DNA from: Conus ventricosus
Taxonomy: Eukaryota; Mollusca; Gastropoda; Neogastropoda; Conidae
NCBI GenBank assembly: GCA_018398815.1
Contig: CM031622.1
Coordinates: forward strand, 17,877,471 to 17,941,470
Direction of reading: 5' to 3'
Length of the DNA stretch: 64,000 nucleotides
Shown: piece after piece, positions 46,926-58,254 of the stretch
How the letters are laid out: each line of letters starts with the position of its first letter
How positions within the stretch are numbered: the stretch's first letter is position 1
Translations under genes and position numbers: made by a program
The notes under the pieces: model-generated
What the model saw: only the letters and a program-made list of their open reading frames with translations
Database searches by the model: none
Told to the model about the DNA's origin: nothing

Positions 46926-47041
46926 ACCTTTTGATAACTCCATGGCGTCATACTGAAGACCCAGACGTTTACGTTGAAAAAAAAGAACAGTTTGAACAGT
47001 TTGAAATAATAATGTCAACCAATTGTGAGGTTATGCAAAAA

Positions 47042-47045
<4 letters not shown>

Positions 47046-47080
<35 letters not shown>
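47046..47080. repeat. (GT)n microsatellite
   Basis: About 17 GT repeats. Confidence 0.95.
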
Positions 47081-47084
<4 letters not shown>

Positions 47085-47296
47085 GGATTAAAAGAAGCAA
47101 GCCCAAAATCGATGTTCTGCAACATAGAGGTAGACCTACCCTTTGGAGCAATGATTGTCTCCACCTGCCCCCTCACCCATTCCCCTCCGCTTCTCTCTCC
47201 TGACTTGTTCCGGCATTCTGCATGGAAATGAAAGTAGGCTGCCGAATGTTAAAGTATTTATAAAAAAAATAGTTCCTTCTAAGTTGTAAATAATCA

Positions 47297-47360
47297 AATT
47301 AGGTCCTGTTGGTTATAGCCAAGCAGGCCATTGAGGCCATAGCAGGGGTTGAAGTGAGAA
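47297..47360. repeat. Weak relative of the 5864/30910 short element
   Basis: GTTGGTTATAGCCAAGCAGG and a following GGCCATAGCAGGGG resemble GTTGCTTATAGCCCAGCCGA and GGCCACATCAGGG. Similarity is partial. Confidence 0.3.
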
Positions 47361-47407
47361 ATATTATGGGCCAAAGCCACCTTGAACAGGAAAAAAAAAA
47401 ACGTTCT

Positions 47408-47439
47408 CCCCCCCCCCCCCCCCCTCCCCCCCCCCCCCT
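47408..47439. repeat. Poly-C tract
   Basis: About 30 C with one T, preceded by an A run at 47391-47401. Confidence 0.92.
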
Positions 47440-47670
47440 GTATTCATTGTTATTTATGCATATTCCTTCCGCCCTCTGTGTAGGTAGGCGAGGGCATTTG
47501 CTTTAAAATGTTGTTTCAGTGGAACTTATCGATCACAATCTTCAGAAATCCTTCGAAAGTGACCCTTTATAAAGTGATGGAGGGGTGGAGTGTCTGTTCA
47601 TGGGAGGCAGATAATAGTGTATACAAGTGTAAACACAACAAGCAAGTTCTCTTCGCCAGGTAATGGAAGA
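47440..47670. other. Unique spacer
   Basis: Nothing recognisable. Confidence 0.5.
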
Positions 47671-47957
47671 ACAGTGGGCATGGGTCAGCCGAAGTGACAG
47701 TGGGCATGGGTCAGCCAAAGTGACAGAGGGCATGGGTCAGCCAAAGTGACAGAGGGCATGGGTCAGCCAAAGTGACAGAGGGCATGGGTCAGCCGAAGTG
47801 ACAGAGGGCATGGGTCAGCCGAAGTGACAGAGGTCATGGGTCAGCCGAAGTGACAGAGGGCATGGGTCAGCCAAAGTGACAGAGGTCATGGGTCAGCCGA
47901 AGAGACAGAGGTCATGGGTCAGCCGAAGTGACAGAGGTCATGGGTCAGCCGAAGGCA
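47671..47957. repeat. Minisatellite, 26-bp unit, 11 copies
   Basis: Unit: GACAGAGGGCATGGGTCAGC plus CGAAGT, with GTCATGGG and CCAAAGT variants. It is the third array in this window with a 26-bp period and is unrelated in sequence to the other two. Confidence 0.94.
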
Positions 47958-48069
47958 CCAGTCTTACTTGTGTGGACTGAAGTCCAATCTTCTGGAACTT
48001 CGGTGCTAGAAAACCGTCCATTGCCGTCACTCCGTTTGACTTGGTCTTTTGCCTCCCTTCGGCTTTGAA

Positions 48070-48085
48070 TGCTTCTTCTTCTTCT

Positions 48086-48124
<39 letters not shown>
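48070..48124. repeat. (CTT)n-(CT)n microsatellite
   Basis: CTTCTTCTT, then about 18 CT. Confidence 0.92.
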
Positions 48125-48127
<3 letters not shown>

Positions 48128-48233
48128 GATATACTCAACCGTCTCTTTTCTAGAACGCTGTTCGGCCTGTGTTCTCATGCTACGGCCAATAACATGTTCA
48201 GTGAAAGCGGCGTAATCTGACAACTAAGTGGCC

Positions 48234-48665
48234 AAACTGCATGCACTACAACGGACACTGTGCCAAACTGCATGCACCACAACGGGCACTGTGCCAAACT
48301 GCATGCACCACAACGGGCACTGTGCCAAACTGCATGCACCAATACGAGCACTGTGCCAAACTGCATGCACCACGACGGGCACTGTGCCAAACTGCATGCA
48401 CCACAACGGGCACTGTGCCAAACTGCAGCCACCACAACGGGCACTGTGCCAAACTGCAGCCACCACAACGGCACTGTGCCAAACTGCAGCCACCACAACG
48501 GGCACTGTGCCAAACTGCAGCCACCACAACGGGCACTGTGCCAAACTGCATGCACCACAACGGGCACTGTGCCAAACTGCATGCACCACAACGGGCACTG
48601 TGCCAAACTGCATGCACCACAACGGGCACTGTGCCAACTGCAGCCACCACAACGGGCACTGTGGC
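48234..48665. repeat. Minisatellite, 31-bp unit, about 14 copies
   Basis: Unit: AACTGCATGCACCACAACGG plus GCACTGTGCCA. The central copies carry AACTGCAGCCACC, giving an A-B-A arrangement of two unit types. Confidence 0.94.
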
Positions 48666-49070
48666 TGTTCCTTCTTCCTTCTCTTCTGCTTAAATTAACG
48701 AGCAACAAGAACGTTTTGTTGATTTTGTCGTTTCGCGGGATGTTGCTACATGGTGCGATGCGATGCCGAGTGTCGTTCGCGGGATTTGCTACAGTGCATC
48801 GAGCCGATGCTGAACAAACAAACAAACAAACAAACAAAGCACTAGTCCCCGAGATGACGCCGGCTTCTGAAGAAGGAAGTTCTTTGTCCCTCCTACTGTT
48901 TTATTTCCCATCCGGGTGGTAAATCCGAAATATACCATCTAGGCCTACTGTTAACGTTCCGGGGAGAGAGGGGTGGGGATGGGGATGGGGGGAGCCAGAA
49001 AATAAAAAACAGCTAGAACACGAGAAAACAAGAAAACAGCGATCCTCTTCCTTCATTGCCTTTGCGCGCC
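48666..49070. other. Unique DNA
   Basis: Includes (AAAC)n near 48812-48836 and a G-rich patch at 48960-48995. No gene is supported. Confidence 0.5.
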
Positions 49071-49072
49071 AC

Positions 49073-49140
49073 CCCCCCCCCCCTCTCCCCCCCCCCCCCC
49101 CCCCGCACTTCCACACCTCCACACCCCCCCCCCCCCCCCA
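49073..49140. repeat. Poly-C tracts
   Basis: Three C-runs of 10 to 17 within 70 bp. Confidence 0.92.
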
Positions 49141-49566
49141 ACCCTCCACGACTCAAGCTGGTGAAACAAGGCAACAAAGGCAGCGATGATTCATTGAAGA
49201 CTAATTGAACGCGTGCGACTTCGTTACGGACAGACTGGGTTACATACTCCACGTACGTGCAGCAAATCAACCCTAGCTAATGCACTGTTTCAGAGCGGCT
49301 CCTTCTCACTTTCCTGTACAAGCCGTGACACCGATAGCCTTTTATCTGCTGAGGGGAACCTGCGGGACCAAGCACCGGTTAATTACTGATGACCATCAGA
49401 GCAGGGCGAAGGCGGGACCTGTTGTCGTCGCGCCGCCTCTTCCGCTGACTGATCCCACCGCGCGCAGTCTTCCGCCGCTGTGATCGGCTGTCGCCGTCTC
49501 CGAGAGCCTTTTTCTATGGAAACCGTACAGTGTCTAAAGCTGCAGTTAAAAAATTCGGAAAGGAAT
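49141..49566. other. CpG-rich unique DNA
   Basis: CpG words are dense around 49390-49505 (for example TCGTCGCGCCGCC), unlike the AT-richer flanks. This is what a promoter region can look like, but no gene start is supported. Confidence 0.35.
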
Positions 49567-50418
<852 letters not shown>

Positions 50419-50505
50419 GATAACCACGGCAGTATATGTATAATCAGTTTAATACACAGGAGATGGATGAGCACAGACAAGTATATTGTTGAAAGTAGAC
50501 TATAA

Positions 50506-50695
50506 AACACTTTCAAGTTTTATCTAAAAGGGAGTAAGAGTGACTTGAACACAAGTATAATGTTGGAAACTCATACAAACATTTTCAAGTTTTATCTACA
50601 AGAAAGTAAGAGTGACTTGGTCACACAAGTATAATGTTGGAAACTCAGCCAAACACTTTTAAGTTTTATCTAAAAGAAATCAAGAGTGACTTGGG
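50506..50695. repeat. Imperfect tandem repeat, about 70 bp x 3
   Basis: Copies share TTTTCAAGTTTTATCTA, GTAAGAGTGACTTG and AAGTATAATGTTGGAAACTC. They are diverged, so this is older than most arrays here. Confidence 0.85.
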
Positions 50696-50880
50696 GCAGG
50701 TGTTTACGGGGTCAGACCTTCTACTTCTGAGCAGAACTGAAATGGTCATGTCTCGCTCCAGTGCAACGGCACAGTGTACCCCATTACACAATATCTAATA
50801 TGCAAGCAAGGCGCCGTTTAGACGTATTTTGGCTAACTGTATAATATATCCATGGTTAGCTGACTGTGTAAATGTCCATG

Positions 50881-50944
50881 TAGTGAGGGCTGTAAGACCC
50901 ATTATTTGATGAGATGGGGACAGAGTGGACAAAAGTACCACATT
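50881..50944 (+). repeat. Left terminal inverted repeat
   Basis: Outer 13 bp are identical to the right end. A block of about 10-17 bp of unequal length follows, then ATGGGGACAGAGTGGACAAA continues the match, with one mismatch just after (GTACCA against GCACCA). Confidence 0.75.
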
Positions 50945-51073
50945 TTCTCTAGGTGGTCTACATGCTTTATGCTTGCAGGTTTTGATATGTTCCAAGATAG
51001 TGCAGCAATAGTTTCCGAGAAACAGACGATTTAATTCACAAAGCGTGGCAACCGCATACAAATTATTGGTTGT

Positions 51074-53990
51074 GGTCCTGTCTTTGAGAAAGACAAGCTG
51101 GACAAGGGGCAGTGCGTGGCTTGGTCAGCTTATCATGCATCTCAGCAAGATGAGTCATCTTTCAAGGAGAAAGCACCTGCTCTGTCCCAACTGATGCCTT
51201 TCTTCTATGAAAAAGGCAGCCTCAGCTGCAATGGTCAAACACGGCATGGACATAATTGTGCGTCATTCGACAGATTTTCTCAACAATGAACAAATCCCGG
51301 TGATTGCAATGGATGCTCCACTGTTTGCTCTTGCCAAGGACGTCCAATGGAAATGGCCTGAAACACATGGTGAGGACAAGATTGTAGTCATGTTTGGGGG
51401 TTTGCATGTTAAAATGGCTCTGTGGAAGACTGTCGGTGATTACCTAGATTGCTCTGGGTGGACCAATGCAGTGACACAGGCAGGGATTGCTTCATCAGGC
51501 ACAGCACAGTCGTTTCTGAGCTGTTCTCACCTAACCAGAACACGCCATGCCCATCAAGTTAACGCTGTCGTTTTGACAAAACTCCAAAAAGAAGCATTTC
51601 TCGCCTTCCAGCCGGAAGCATAAGGCGAGTCAGAAGAAGCTTTGCTACAAGAAATGGTGAGAAAGAGCCCCCCATTTCAATATTGGGACACCATACTCAG
51701 ACTTGTATTTCTTCTGTTTGTCAGAGCACATCGTGAGGCTGACTTTGCATTGTATGTGGGTTCCCTGAAAGCTCTGGCCAAGTGGTTCTTTGCCCTGGAC
51801 CACCTGAATTATGCCCGCTGGGTTCCTGTTCACATTCGAGACATGGAAAATCTGCTTGGAAGAATTTGTTGAGCATGGTCATTGGGTTGTCTCACAAACG
51901 GCAAACAAGTCCTCAAGTATGCCATTAGATCAGGCTCATGAACAAAATAATGACTTGGTGAAAGGTTCTAGTGGAGCAGTAGGGCTTACAGAAAACCCAT
52001 CGGCTCTCCGAAAATGGGTACTGGCAGGTCCAGAACAGGCACGCATGCTGACTGAGTTTGTAGACTGTTCAAGAGTAAACTGTGCAAAACACTCTCATCA
52101 TGGAGAAGGTTTTTCAACTCAAGAGTGTTTCAAACAACAAACTCTCAGCCATGCAAGAGTATTCAAAGAAATGGGCAATCCTTTCTTGACTGATAGTAGA
52201 GAATTACTGACATTAGACTCTCATGATGTCCTCAATGATTCTGTCTTACATGCAGTCCGCACCATTGAGGATCTTGGCGAACACCAGTACAATGACTACT
52301 GCAACTCAGTTCTGACTGATTGTGAAAATCCATTTATGATCCCAATTAAAAAGAACTTTGCGTCTTTTCAAGTGTCCAACTCCTAAAGACAAAAGCAAGC
52401 AAGCAGACAAGATTGCAGATTTGAAGACTGATCTCAGCCTTTTCTCCAGACTATACATCGTGGCACAACTCAGAGAGTCTGATGTGGCTTCCTTTTTCAG
52501 CCATGAAAACCACCCGTTTCCTCCTTTGACAGAGGAAAACTTCGTCTTGAAAAAAAATCTAATCTACTTACATGTTTAACAAAGACAGTGGAGGCATCTG
52601 CTCCACACTTACTGGACGATGTTCAGCCATATGACACAACTGAACTGGCAGAAGCCTTGGAGCAACTCGATCAGGATGAGCAACATCCAGAAATGATAGT
52701 CCTTGACGCTCCTCCTGGGCTACTCTCATCTTTGATGAAAACATGTGCGAAAGATCTACCTGATACTTTTGATGTGAAGGTGCTTGACGGCGCAGCTGTG
52801 GTGCACCTTCTACCTGTTAGTGGCGTGAAGACATTTGAGGACTACGCCGCCGACGTGTTCTTACCTTATGTGCAGCATCAGTTTCAGACTGCAGACAGGG
52901 TTGACATTGTTTGGGACAGGTATCTCAAAAACAGCATCAAAGGTTCTGCCAGAGAAAAGAGAGGAAAAGGCACGAGAAGAAAGGTAAGAACAAAATCCCA
53001 GGACAGTGGCAGGACTTCCTGTGTGATGCAGAAAACAAGGAGGAATTCTTTGAATTTGTCCAAGAAGAGTGAAAGCAGTGAATTCCCTCCTGGCAAAACA
53101 GTGGTGGTGACTCAAGGAGAAAATGTTGCCATCAGAGGAAGCGACCACGTCATACCTGCCTGCAACCAGGAAGAGTCCGATACTAGAATACTCTTCCATG
53201 TGCAAGATGCATTACAGCAAGAATCAAAGACTTGCTTTCTTCGCACCGTGGACATAGATGTTATTATCATAGTGATTGGCAAGTTTTACCACCTGCAAGA
53301 ATGCGACACTGAACAATTGGGTTGGGTTTGGCACAGGAAGGAGCTTTTCCTACATTCATATCAACGCTCTGGCCCTAACTCATGGCAAAGAAATGTCAAC
53401 TGCCCTGCCAGTTTTCCACAGCTTCACAGGCTGTGATACAGTATCAGCCTTTCTTGGAAAGGGAAAAAGGTGTGCCTGTGAGACTTGGAAATCTTTCCCT
53501 GATGTGACCAAGGCCTTCAATGACATCGTCAGTCACCCTTTCAAAGAAGTGGACATCAGTGATGAGAACTTCAAACTTCTGGAGCGCTTCACCGTCCTCA
53601 TGTACCAGAAGACAAGCGGACTTGAGACTGTGAATGAGGCTCGCAGGGAAATGTTTTGCCAACAAAGCAAAACCATGGACACTATTCCTCCCACACAAGG
53701 TGCCCTCCTGCAATACACAAAGCCTTGTGTCTACCAAGCTGGAATCTGGACAACAAGCGATCAATCTCAGCAGCAAATACCGACTCCAGAAAGATGTGGC
53801 TGGTAAATGGACGCCACCACCTGTTGGATTCCACTGTGGACAACTTTACCAATTGCTTCAGATGTATGTAATGAACTTGTCAAGTACAGCTGCAAAGCTG
53901 CTGCTGGTTGTACTGGAAGATGTCATACCAAAAAAAGCCCAGTGGAGATACACATACCTTTGCAAGTGTAACTGCATGAAGAGTTAGATG
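51074..53990 (+). pseudogene. Decayed FEN/PIN-like nuclease protein with C-terminal CXC remnant
   Basis: The reading passes through all three frames. It enters near 51074 (FEKDKLDKGQCVAWSAYH), shifts near 51205, has an in-frame stop at 51621, and shifts again near 51850, 52358, 52527, 52980, 53085, 53290 and 53800. Recognisable blocks in order are: LFALAKDVQWKWPETHGEDK and GGLHVKMALWKTVGDYL (51320-51450); SHLTRTRHAHQVNAV (51530); FALDHLNYARWVPVHIRDME (51790-51850); LDQAHEQNNDLVKGSSGAVG (51930); DLSLFSRLYIVAQLRESD (52430); VKVLDGAAVVHLLPVSG (52775). Then come SAREKRGKGTRRK, EESDTRILFHVQDAL, TVDIDVIIIVIG, FHSFTGCDTVSAFLGKGK and NEARREMFCQ. The acidic pairs ExxD and DxD, followed by a GCD-GKGK loop, resemble the FEN1/XPG-type PIN nuclease core, in which the last motif matches the LGSDY-GIGxK region. 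At the end CNELVKYSCKAAAGCTGRC is a damaged tesmin-like CXC repeat. The function of the first 500 or so residues is unknown. A poly-A signal is not obvious. Confidence 0.75.
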
Positions 53991-54716
53991 TCAATTTCAT
54001 GTAAACATTTGACTTGATAAACTCAAACGTTTTGCGGCAAAGCTGCTGCTCAGTGACTGAACATTAAGCCTTTAATCCTTTGTACCATACTTGTTTGAAA
54101 GTGATGGCGTCTACTATGTCAACCTAATAATATTATGCTATCCTAATTTATGGTGGTGATGTTTTGATTTTACAGTAATTGTACTTTTCATGTGTTAACA
54201 CCACTCTTATATTGTTTTCGGCATCTTGGTATGATAGCAGGACGATAATTTAGTTTAAAATTGCACAACGATTATGGTGAAAGATTACATGTGCACTTTG
54301 TTTAATTACAAATTTACTTTGGTTTGCACTGAAAAAAAAATTAGCATTACCGGCTGGCAGAGAGACTTTTTAAGAGAGCAGAATGTATCTGAGTAAGTCA
54401 GCCATAATCTGCATAGATGATATGCCATTTTCATTGCATCATACACCGTGCTCACTTGAAAATATGTTCTTTATTCTCGCTTCCTTCATACAAATTCTTT
54501 GTAGATAGTCTGTTTGGATTTCTGTGTCTTTAATTCGTCAAAATTAGACGAATTGATCAATAAAAATTAACCATTAGCAAGCCGAACATTTTTGTTGTTG
54601 ACTTTTTACATTTGTCGCGTCATCATTTTTTGATACATGTCACGTGAGAACATCAGCTGAGATTGATTTTCTGGAACATAAAAAATTGTTGCTACAGGAC
54701 CTAACAAACATCTCCA
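53991..54716. other. AT-rich 3' untranslated part of the transposon-like unit
   Basis: AT-rich, with AATAAAAATT near 54558. There is no reading frame of note. Confidence 0.5.
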
Positions 54717-54773
54717 CAAAGTTTGGTGCTTTTGTCCACTCTGTCCCCATCATTTTGCTAACAGCCCTCACTA
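54717..54773 (-). repeat. Right terminal inverted repeat
   Basis: Reverse complement of the left end: outer TAGTGAGGGCTGT and inner ATGGGGACAGAGTGGACAAA. It lies about 720 bp past the last recognisable codons. Confidence 0.75.
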
Positions 54774-54804
54774 ATGGTTAAAAGTCCGAGCCAGTTGGGT
54801 ACAT

Positions 54805-55015
54805 GGGAGAACGCAATCTTCCATCAAGATCGAACGGATCCTGGATCCACCTTGATTTGTATCTGTATATCAGAACTGTGGCAAAATTCCATGGGTTGGT
54901 TCTTTGCCCAGGTTCTATTTAATCGCCAACTTTCGTTGAAATCGGTTCAACTGTTCTGCGTAATGTTGCTGACGAACCAACGGACGTGGATGAAAATTTA
55001 ACTTCTTTAGTGGAT
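54805..55015 (+). repeat. Interspersed repeat (GAACGGATC...GCTGACGAACCAAC family)
   Basis: Begins near GATCGAACGGATCCTGGATC and includes CGTTGAAATCGGTTCAACTG and GTTGCTGACGAACCAACGGA, ending at AATTTAACTTC. Relatives in this window are the two halves flanking the 26-bp array (4450-4480 and 5700-5830) and a shorter one at 62473-62612. It starts about 30 bp beyond the DNA transposon end. Coding capacity was not seen. Confidence 0.6.
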
Positions 55016-55657
55016 CCAGTGACACTGTTTTCTTTTCTCTTTCATTAAAAGAAAATTAAAGTGGTTTGAAAAGACACAGGATGCAGACAACGGTTGGTGC
55101 GAGTTTTACATCAAGGTCGCAGAGCATTTTTTTAATTAGCTCAACTTCGTGAGTTAGGAATCATGATTATTCCTCCAGTTTCTGCACTGACACATTGTGC
55201 CTAGGTCAACAAGTTCTTCCCATTCCAGTGTGTGAACAGAAAAAAGACAGATTTCACATTCAGCTTTGATGTTGTTTATAGCTCAGTTGACCTCATAGCC
55301 ACTCTGAGGGTGAACTTCTGTTAAAAACAAATCTAGACCACCACAGACATGCATGCTTCCTTGGAAATGGTATCAGCTTTCCGAAATTAAGCAAGGGTGA
55401 CGTGAAACACATCCACTTCGGGACGGATGTGCTGACGACAGAACAGTAATTGGAGCTATAGTCTAAAATGTGCGCGCTGTCAGTCTTGCGATTTTTTCCG
55501 CCAATGTAAGACCATAGATAGAAGGTTCGGATGGCGTTTCTGGCAAGCAGGGGTTGCGTGGGTTAATCGCGTCGTTAATGTGCTCTTGTAAACATAACGG
55601 TTCGTGACAACGTGACGCTGTACACCACCAGCCCACCCGCCCACTGCCACCCCTTGC

Positions 55658-55739
<82 letters not shown>

Positions 55740-56230
55740 TATGTGTTACATCAATCAGCAGATGTGTGTATTCTTTTCACAATCTCTCTCCCGCAAACCA
55801 ATTTAACAGCCGCTGGGGGATTTCCGCGACATCGTAAACGTTTTCTGTGCAACATAAGCCCGAGAAAATGTATTTATCCATACTCCACAGACCAAAGTCT
55901 GGGAAACCTTGTCCTGAAGGGCCTCAGGCCAATAAGACGTTAATCTCACCCATCAAGTCAAGCAAATCAAGTTTGTATCCTTCATAAAGGTAACGATGAC
56001 GGGGAATAACTTATCGTCATTGTTTTTCCATGGAAAACAATATCTCTATAAAAAATAAAAAAAAGTAAATGTAGGTGATTTCAAAGCGAGGAGCATGGTT
56101 TTCATCACAGAAACGAAGAGTTTTCCTTACATATGTAAAAGTCTTTCAAATGTTGTTTTACCAACTACATATGTCAGAGCGCGCGAGTGTTTGTTAAAAA
56201 GTACAGTTGGACAGAGGCGCATGAATTTGG
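55016..56230. other. Unique intergenic DNA
   Basis: No gene is supported. A stretch at 55270-55315 resembles the short element of 5864/30910 (GTTGTTTATAGCTCAGTTGA). CT microsatellite lies at 55660-55736. Confidence 0.5.
55660..55736. repeat. (CT)n microsatellite
   Basis: Two CT tracts joined by CCCTCC. Confidence 0.92.
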
Positions 56231-56234
56231 ACTC

Positions 56235-56422
56235 ATTGTCATTTTACATTTCTATGGCTTTCTAAAGGAATTCATTTTACTTCAAGGTGTTGACATTGCT
56301 ATTTTATATTTCTATGGCTTTCTAAAGGAATTCATTTTATTTCAAGCTGTTGACATTTGCTATTTTACATTTCCATGGCTTTCTAAAGGAATTCATTTTA
56401 TTTCAAGCTGTTGACATAGTCT
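56235..56422. repeat. Tandem repeat, about 60 bp x 3
   Basis: Copies share TATTTTACATTTCTATGGCT plus TTCTAAAGGAATTCATTTTA plus CTTCAAGGTGTTGACATTGC. The third has one extra base. The open frame is a shadow. Confidence 0.92.
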
Positions 56423-56611
56423 CTCTCTTCAGTTTCTCACTGACTCCTCGGTGGAATGACGTCATACTATGTATCTTTCTCTCTCAGTTGTCAACAAAAA
56501 CATCGGACCAGCCTCACACAGACTGTTCAGGTCAATTAACGTATGAAGTGACTTGTCTCTTTTGAATCATTTAGAACAGATGCTATTGCGTTTATTGTAT
56601 GCTTTTTTTTA

Positions 56612-57562
56612 AAAGACGAAATGTTCGCCGATGACACTCAGCTTGAACGTTCTGACGCGCTAGGTAACTATGACAATTTCGTCAAAAATCTTCAAGACTG
56701 CGTCTCTGATATCAAACAGTGGATGTCTTATGATAAGCTGAAATCAAACGATGATGAAACAGAAGCTGTCCGGCATATAAAACACTCTCACGCTCAAGAC
56801 CCCTGTCTTCATCCATCAATAGTCCTAGGCCACTGACATCTCATTCGTGCCATTTGTTCACGACCTCGGCTTCTATCTCGACTCTGATCTCACCCTGAAA
56901 CACCACATAGCCACAATCTGCCAAGCATTCTTTCTCGAACTCCGTGGCATCAGCTCTATCAGACCTTTCCTTACAGAACAGGCCACGAAGACGTTGGTGT
57001 CGTCCTGCATACTGTCAAGACTACATTATTGTAACGCTCTTCTCCTTTTGTACCTGCAGCCTTACTCCAGCCACTACAACGTGTTCAAAATTCAGCCGCT
57101 TGCCTTATCTGTAAGGCGCTAAAACAACATCATGCTTCGTATCTCTTGGAAAAAATTACACTGGCTCAAATTCGATTTAGTATTCAGTATAAGTCGGCGT
57201 GTCTATATTATAAGGTGAAGCACCTGCCTATCTCTCTGATCTCTTCAAAATATATATTCCTATACGTTCTTCTTCTAATGACCGAATTTTTCCAATTCTC
57301 ATTTAACCGAAAGCAGCACGATTCTAGAGCATTCTCATTTTCAGTGGCAGTGCTCTGGAATTCACTACCTTTTCACCTACGTCATGCCCCCTCCTTCCCG
57401 ACTTTCATGTCTGCACTTTAAACGTGTCTGTTCAAACGGCAGCTTCAGAATGCCCCTGAAATATTAACTGATTACATGTCACTTGCACACTTTGCTTGTG
57501 TATGAATGAGCTATTCACCGTGTTATAGAGTGTTTATGTATGCGACATCGTGTCCCAGTATG

Positions 57563-57618
<56 letters not shown>

Positions 57619-57629
57619 TGTGTGCGCGC

Positions 57630-57702
<73 letters not shown>

Positions 57703-57765
57703 CGTGCGTGCGTTCGCGCGCGCGCGCGCGTGTGTGTGTGTATGTCATGACTCGTGAACGCAGAA

Positions 57766-57819
<54 letters not shown>

Positions 57820-57995
57820 CGAGTGTGTGTGTGTGTGTGTGTGGTGTGTGTGTGTGTGGTGCGCACGCGGCGCGCGCGCGTGTGTGTGCTGATATTGATG
57901 ATGTAGACGTTTATTTGTTAAAACGTGTAAAGCGCGCTGTAGCCTATTTGTTAGGATGGGTGCTATAGAAATTGTCCTCACTATTATCATTAGTA
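56612..57995 (+). pseudogene. CR1/L2-type LINE fragment, RT C-terminal half and 3' end
   Basis: Starts within the RT catalytic box (MFADDTQLERSD near 56621), then CVSDIKQWMSYDKLKSNDDE and a stop. In the next frame it reads HDLGFYLDSDLTLKHHIATI, ISSIRPFLTEQATKTLVSSC and ILSRLHYCNALL, then IRFSIQYKSACLYYKVKH and SVAVLWNSLPFHLRHA. The order of blocks is typical of CR1/L2/Rex1-like polymerases (FADDT...LNxxKTE, LGxxxDxxL, ATKTLVxxxxxSRLDYCN, FSxxAPxxWNSLP). Frame changes near 56830 and 57130 and missing 5' parts mark it as dead. Its 3' end, GTAAAGCGCGCTGTAGCC near 57930, is the usual trailer word. A GT/GC microsatellite occupies 57560-57880 between body and trailer. Confidence 0.8.
57560..57888. 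repeat. (GT)n/(GC)n microsatellite inside the LINE 3' region
   Basis: Two GT blocks with CG-rich stretches near 57625, 57712 and 57811. It separates the last LINE codons from the 3' trailer. Confidence 0.95.
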
Positions 57996-58115
57996 TCTTT
58001 GTTTAACTTTATAGAAAAAGTATCTTGTTTAACATTGAACTCTCGCCGGAGAGAAACACAAAGAAACGGGACCACTCGTCGATTTCCCGCGCTACACCTG
58101 GCTGTCCCTGTGACC

Positions 58116-58209
58116 ATGGAACACGTCCCTGTCCACTCCAACGTGCTACAAGGGATTCGTTTCGACAGCGACCCCGCGCACTGCAGCTATGCACCCCTCC
58201 TCCACACCG
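58116..58209 (+). CDS. Candidate first coding exon, 94 bp, unknown product
   Basis: The start ATG has a strong Kozak-like context (GACCATGG). Thirty-one codons follow, MEHVPVHSNVLQGIRFDSDP and then AHCSYAPLLHT, ending at a good donor, CACCG/GTAAGAG (phase 1). Codon use is GC-rich and varied and the peptide looks natural. I do not recognise the family. Downstream is a pyrimidine-rich, intron-like stretch with poly-C runs. The next exon would lie outside or be unseen. Confidence 0.35.
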
Positions 58210-58254
58210 GTAAGAGTCCTCTTGTTTCCAACGGTCATCCAAACCCTTGTTGCC

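Larger units (their letters stand above)
50881..54773 (+). mobile_element. DNA transposon-like unit with inverted repeats and FEN-like nuclease gene
   Basis: TAGTGAGGGCTGT at 50881-50893 is matched by its exact reverse complement at 54761-54773. Inside it a second inverted block, GACAGAGTGGACAAAAG plus a near-matching ACCA extension, lies about 25-30 bp in at both ends. Between the ends is one long, decayed, plus-strand gene. TA stands at both edges, so a TA target duplication is possible, in which case the element proper is 50883-54771. The 3.9-kb length, single gene and inverted ends are the architecture of a cut-and-paste DNA transposon. The gene has no visible DDE motif. I know the gene family from invertebrate genomes as uncharacterised proteins but know of no established name for this element type. 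This copy is inactive. Confidence 0.7.

Noticed and set aside
49390..49505. CpG island promoter
   Set aside because: CpG density is locally higher, but there is no gene start or exon nearby, and invertebrate methylation patterns make the inference weak.
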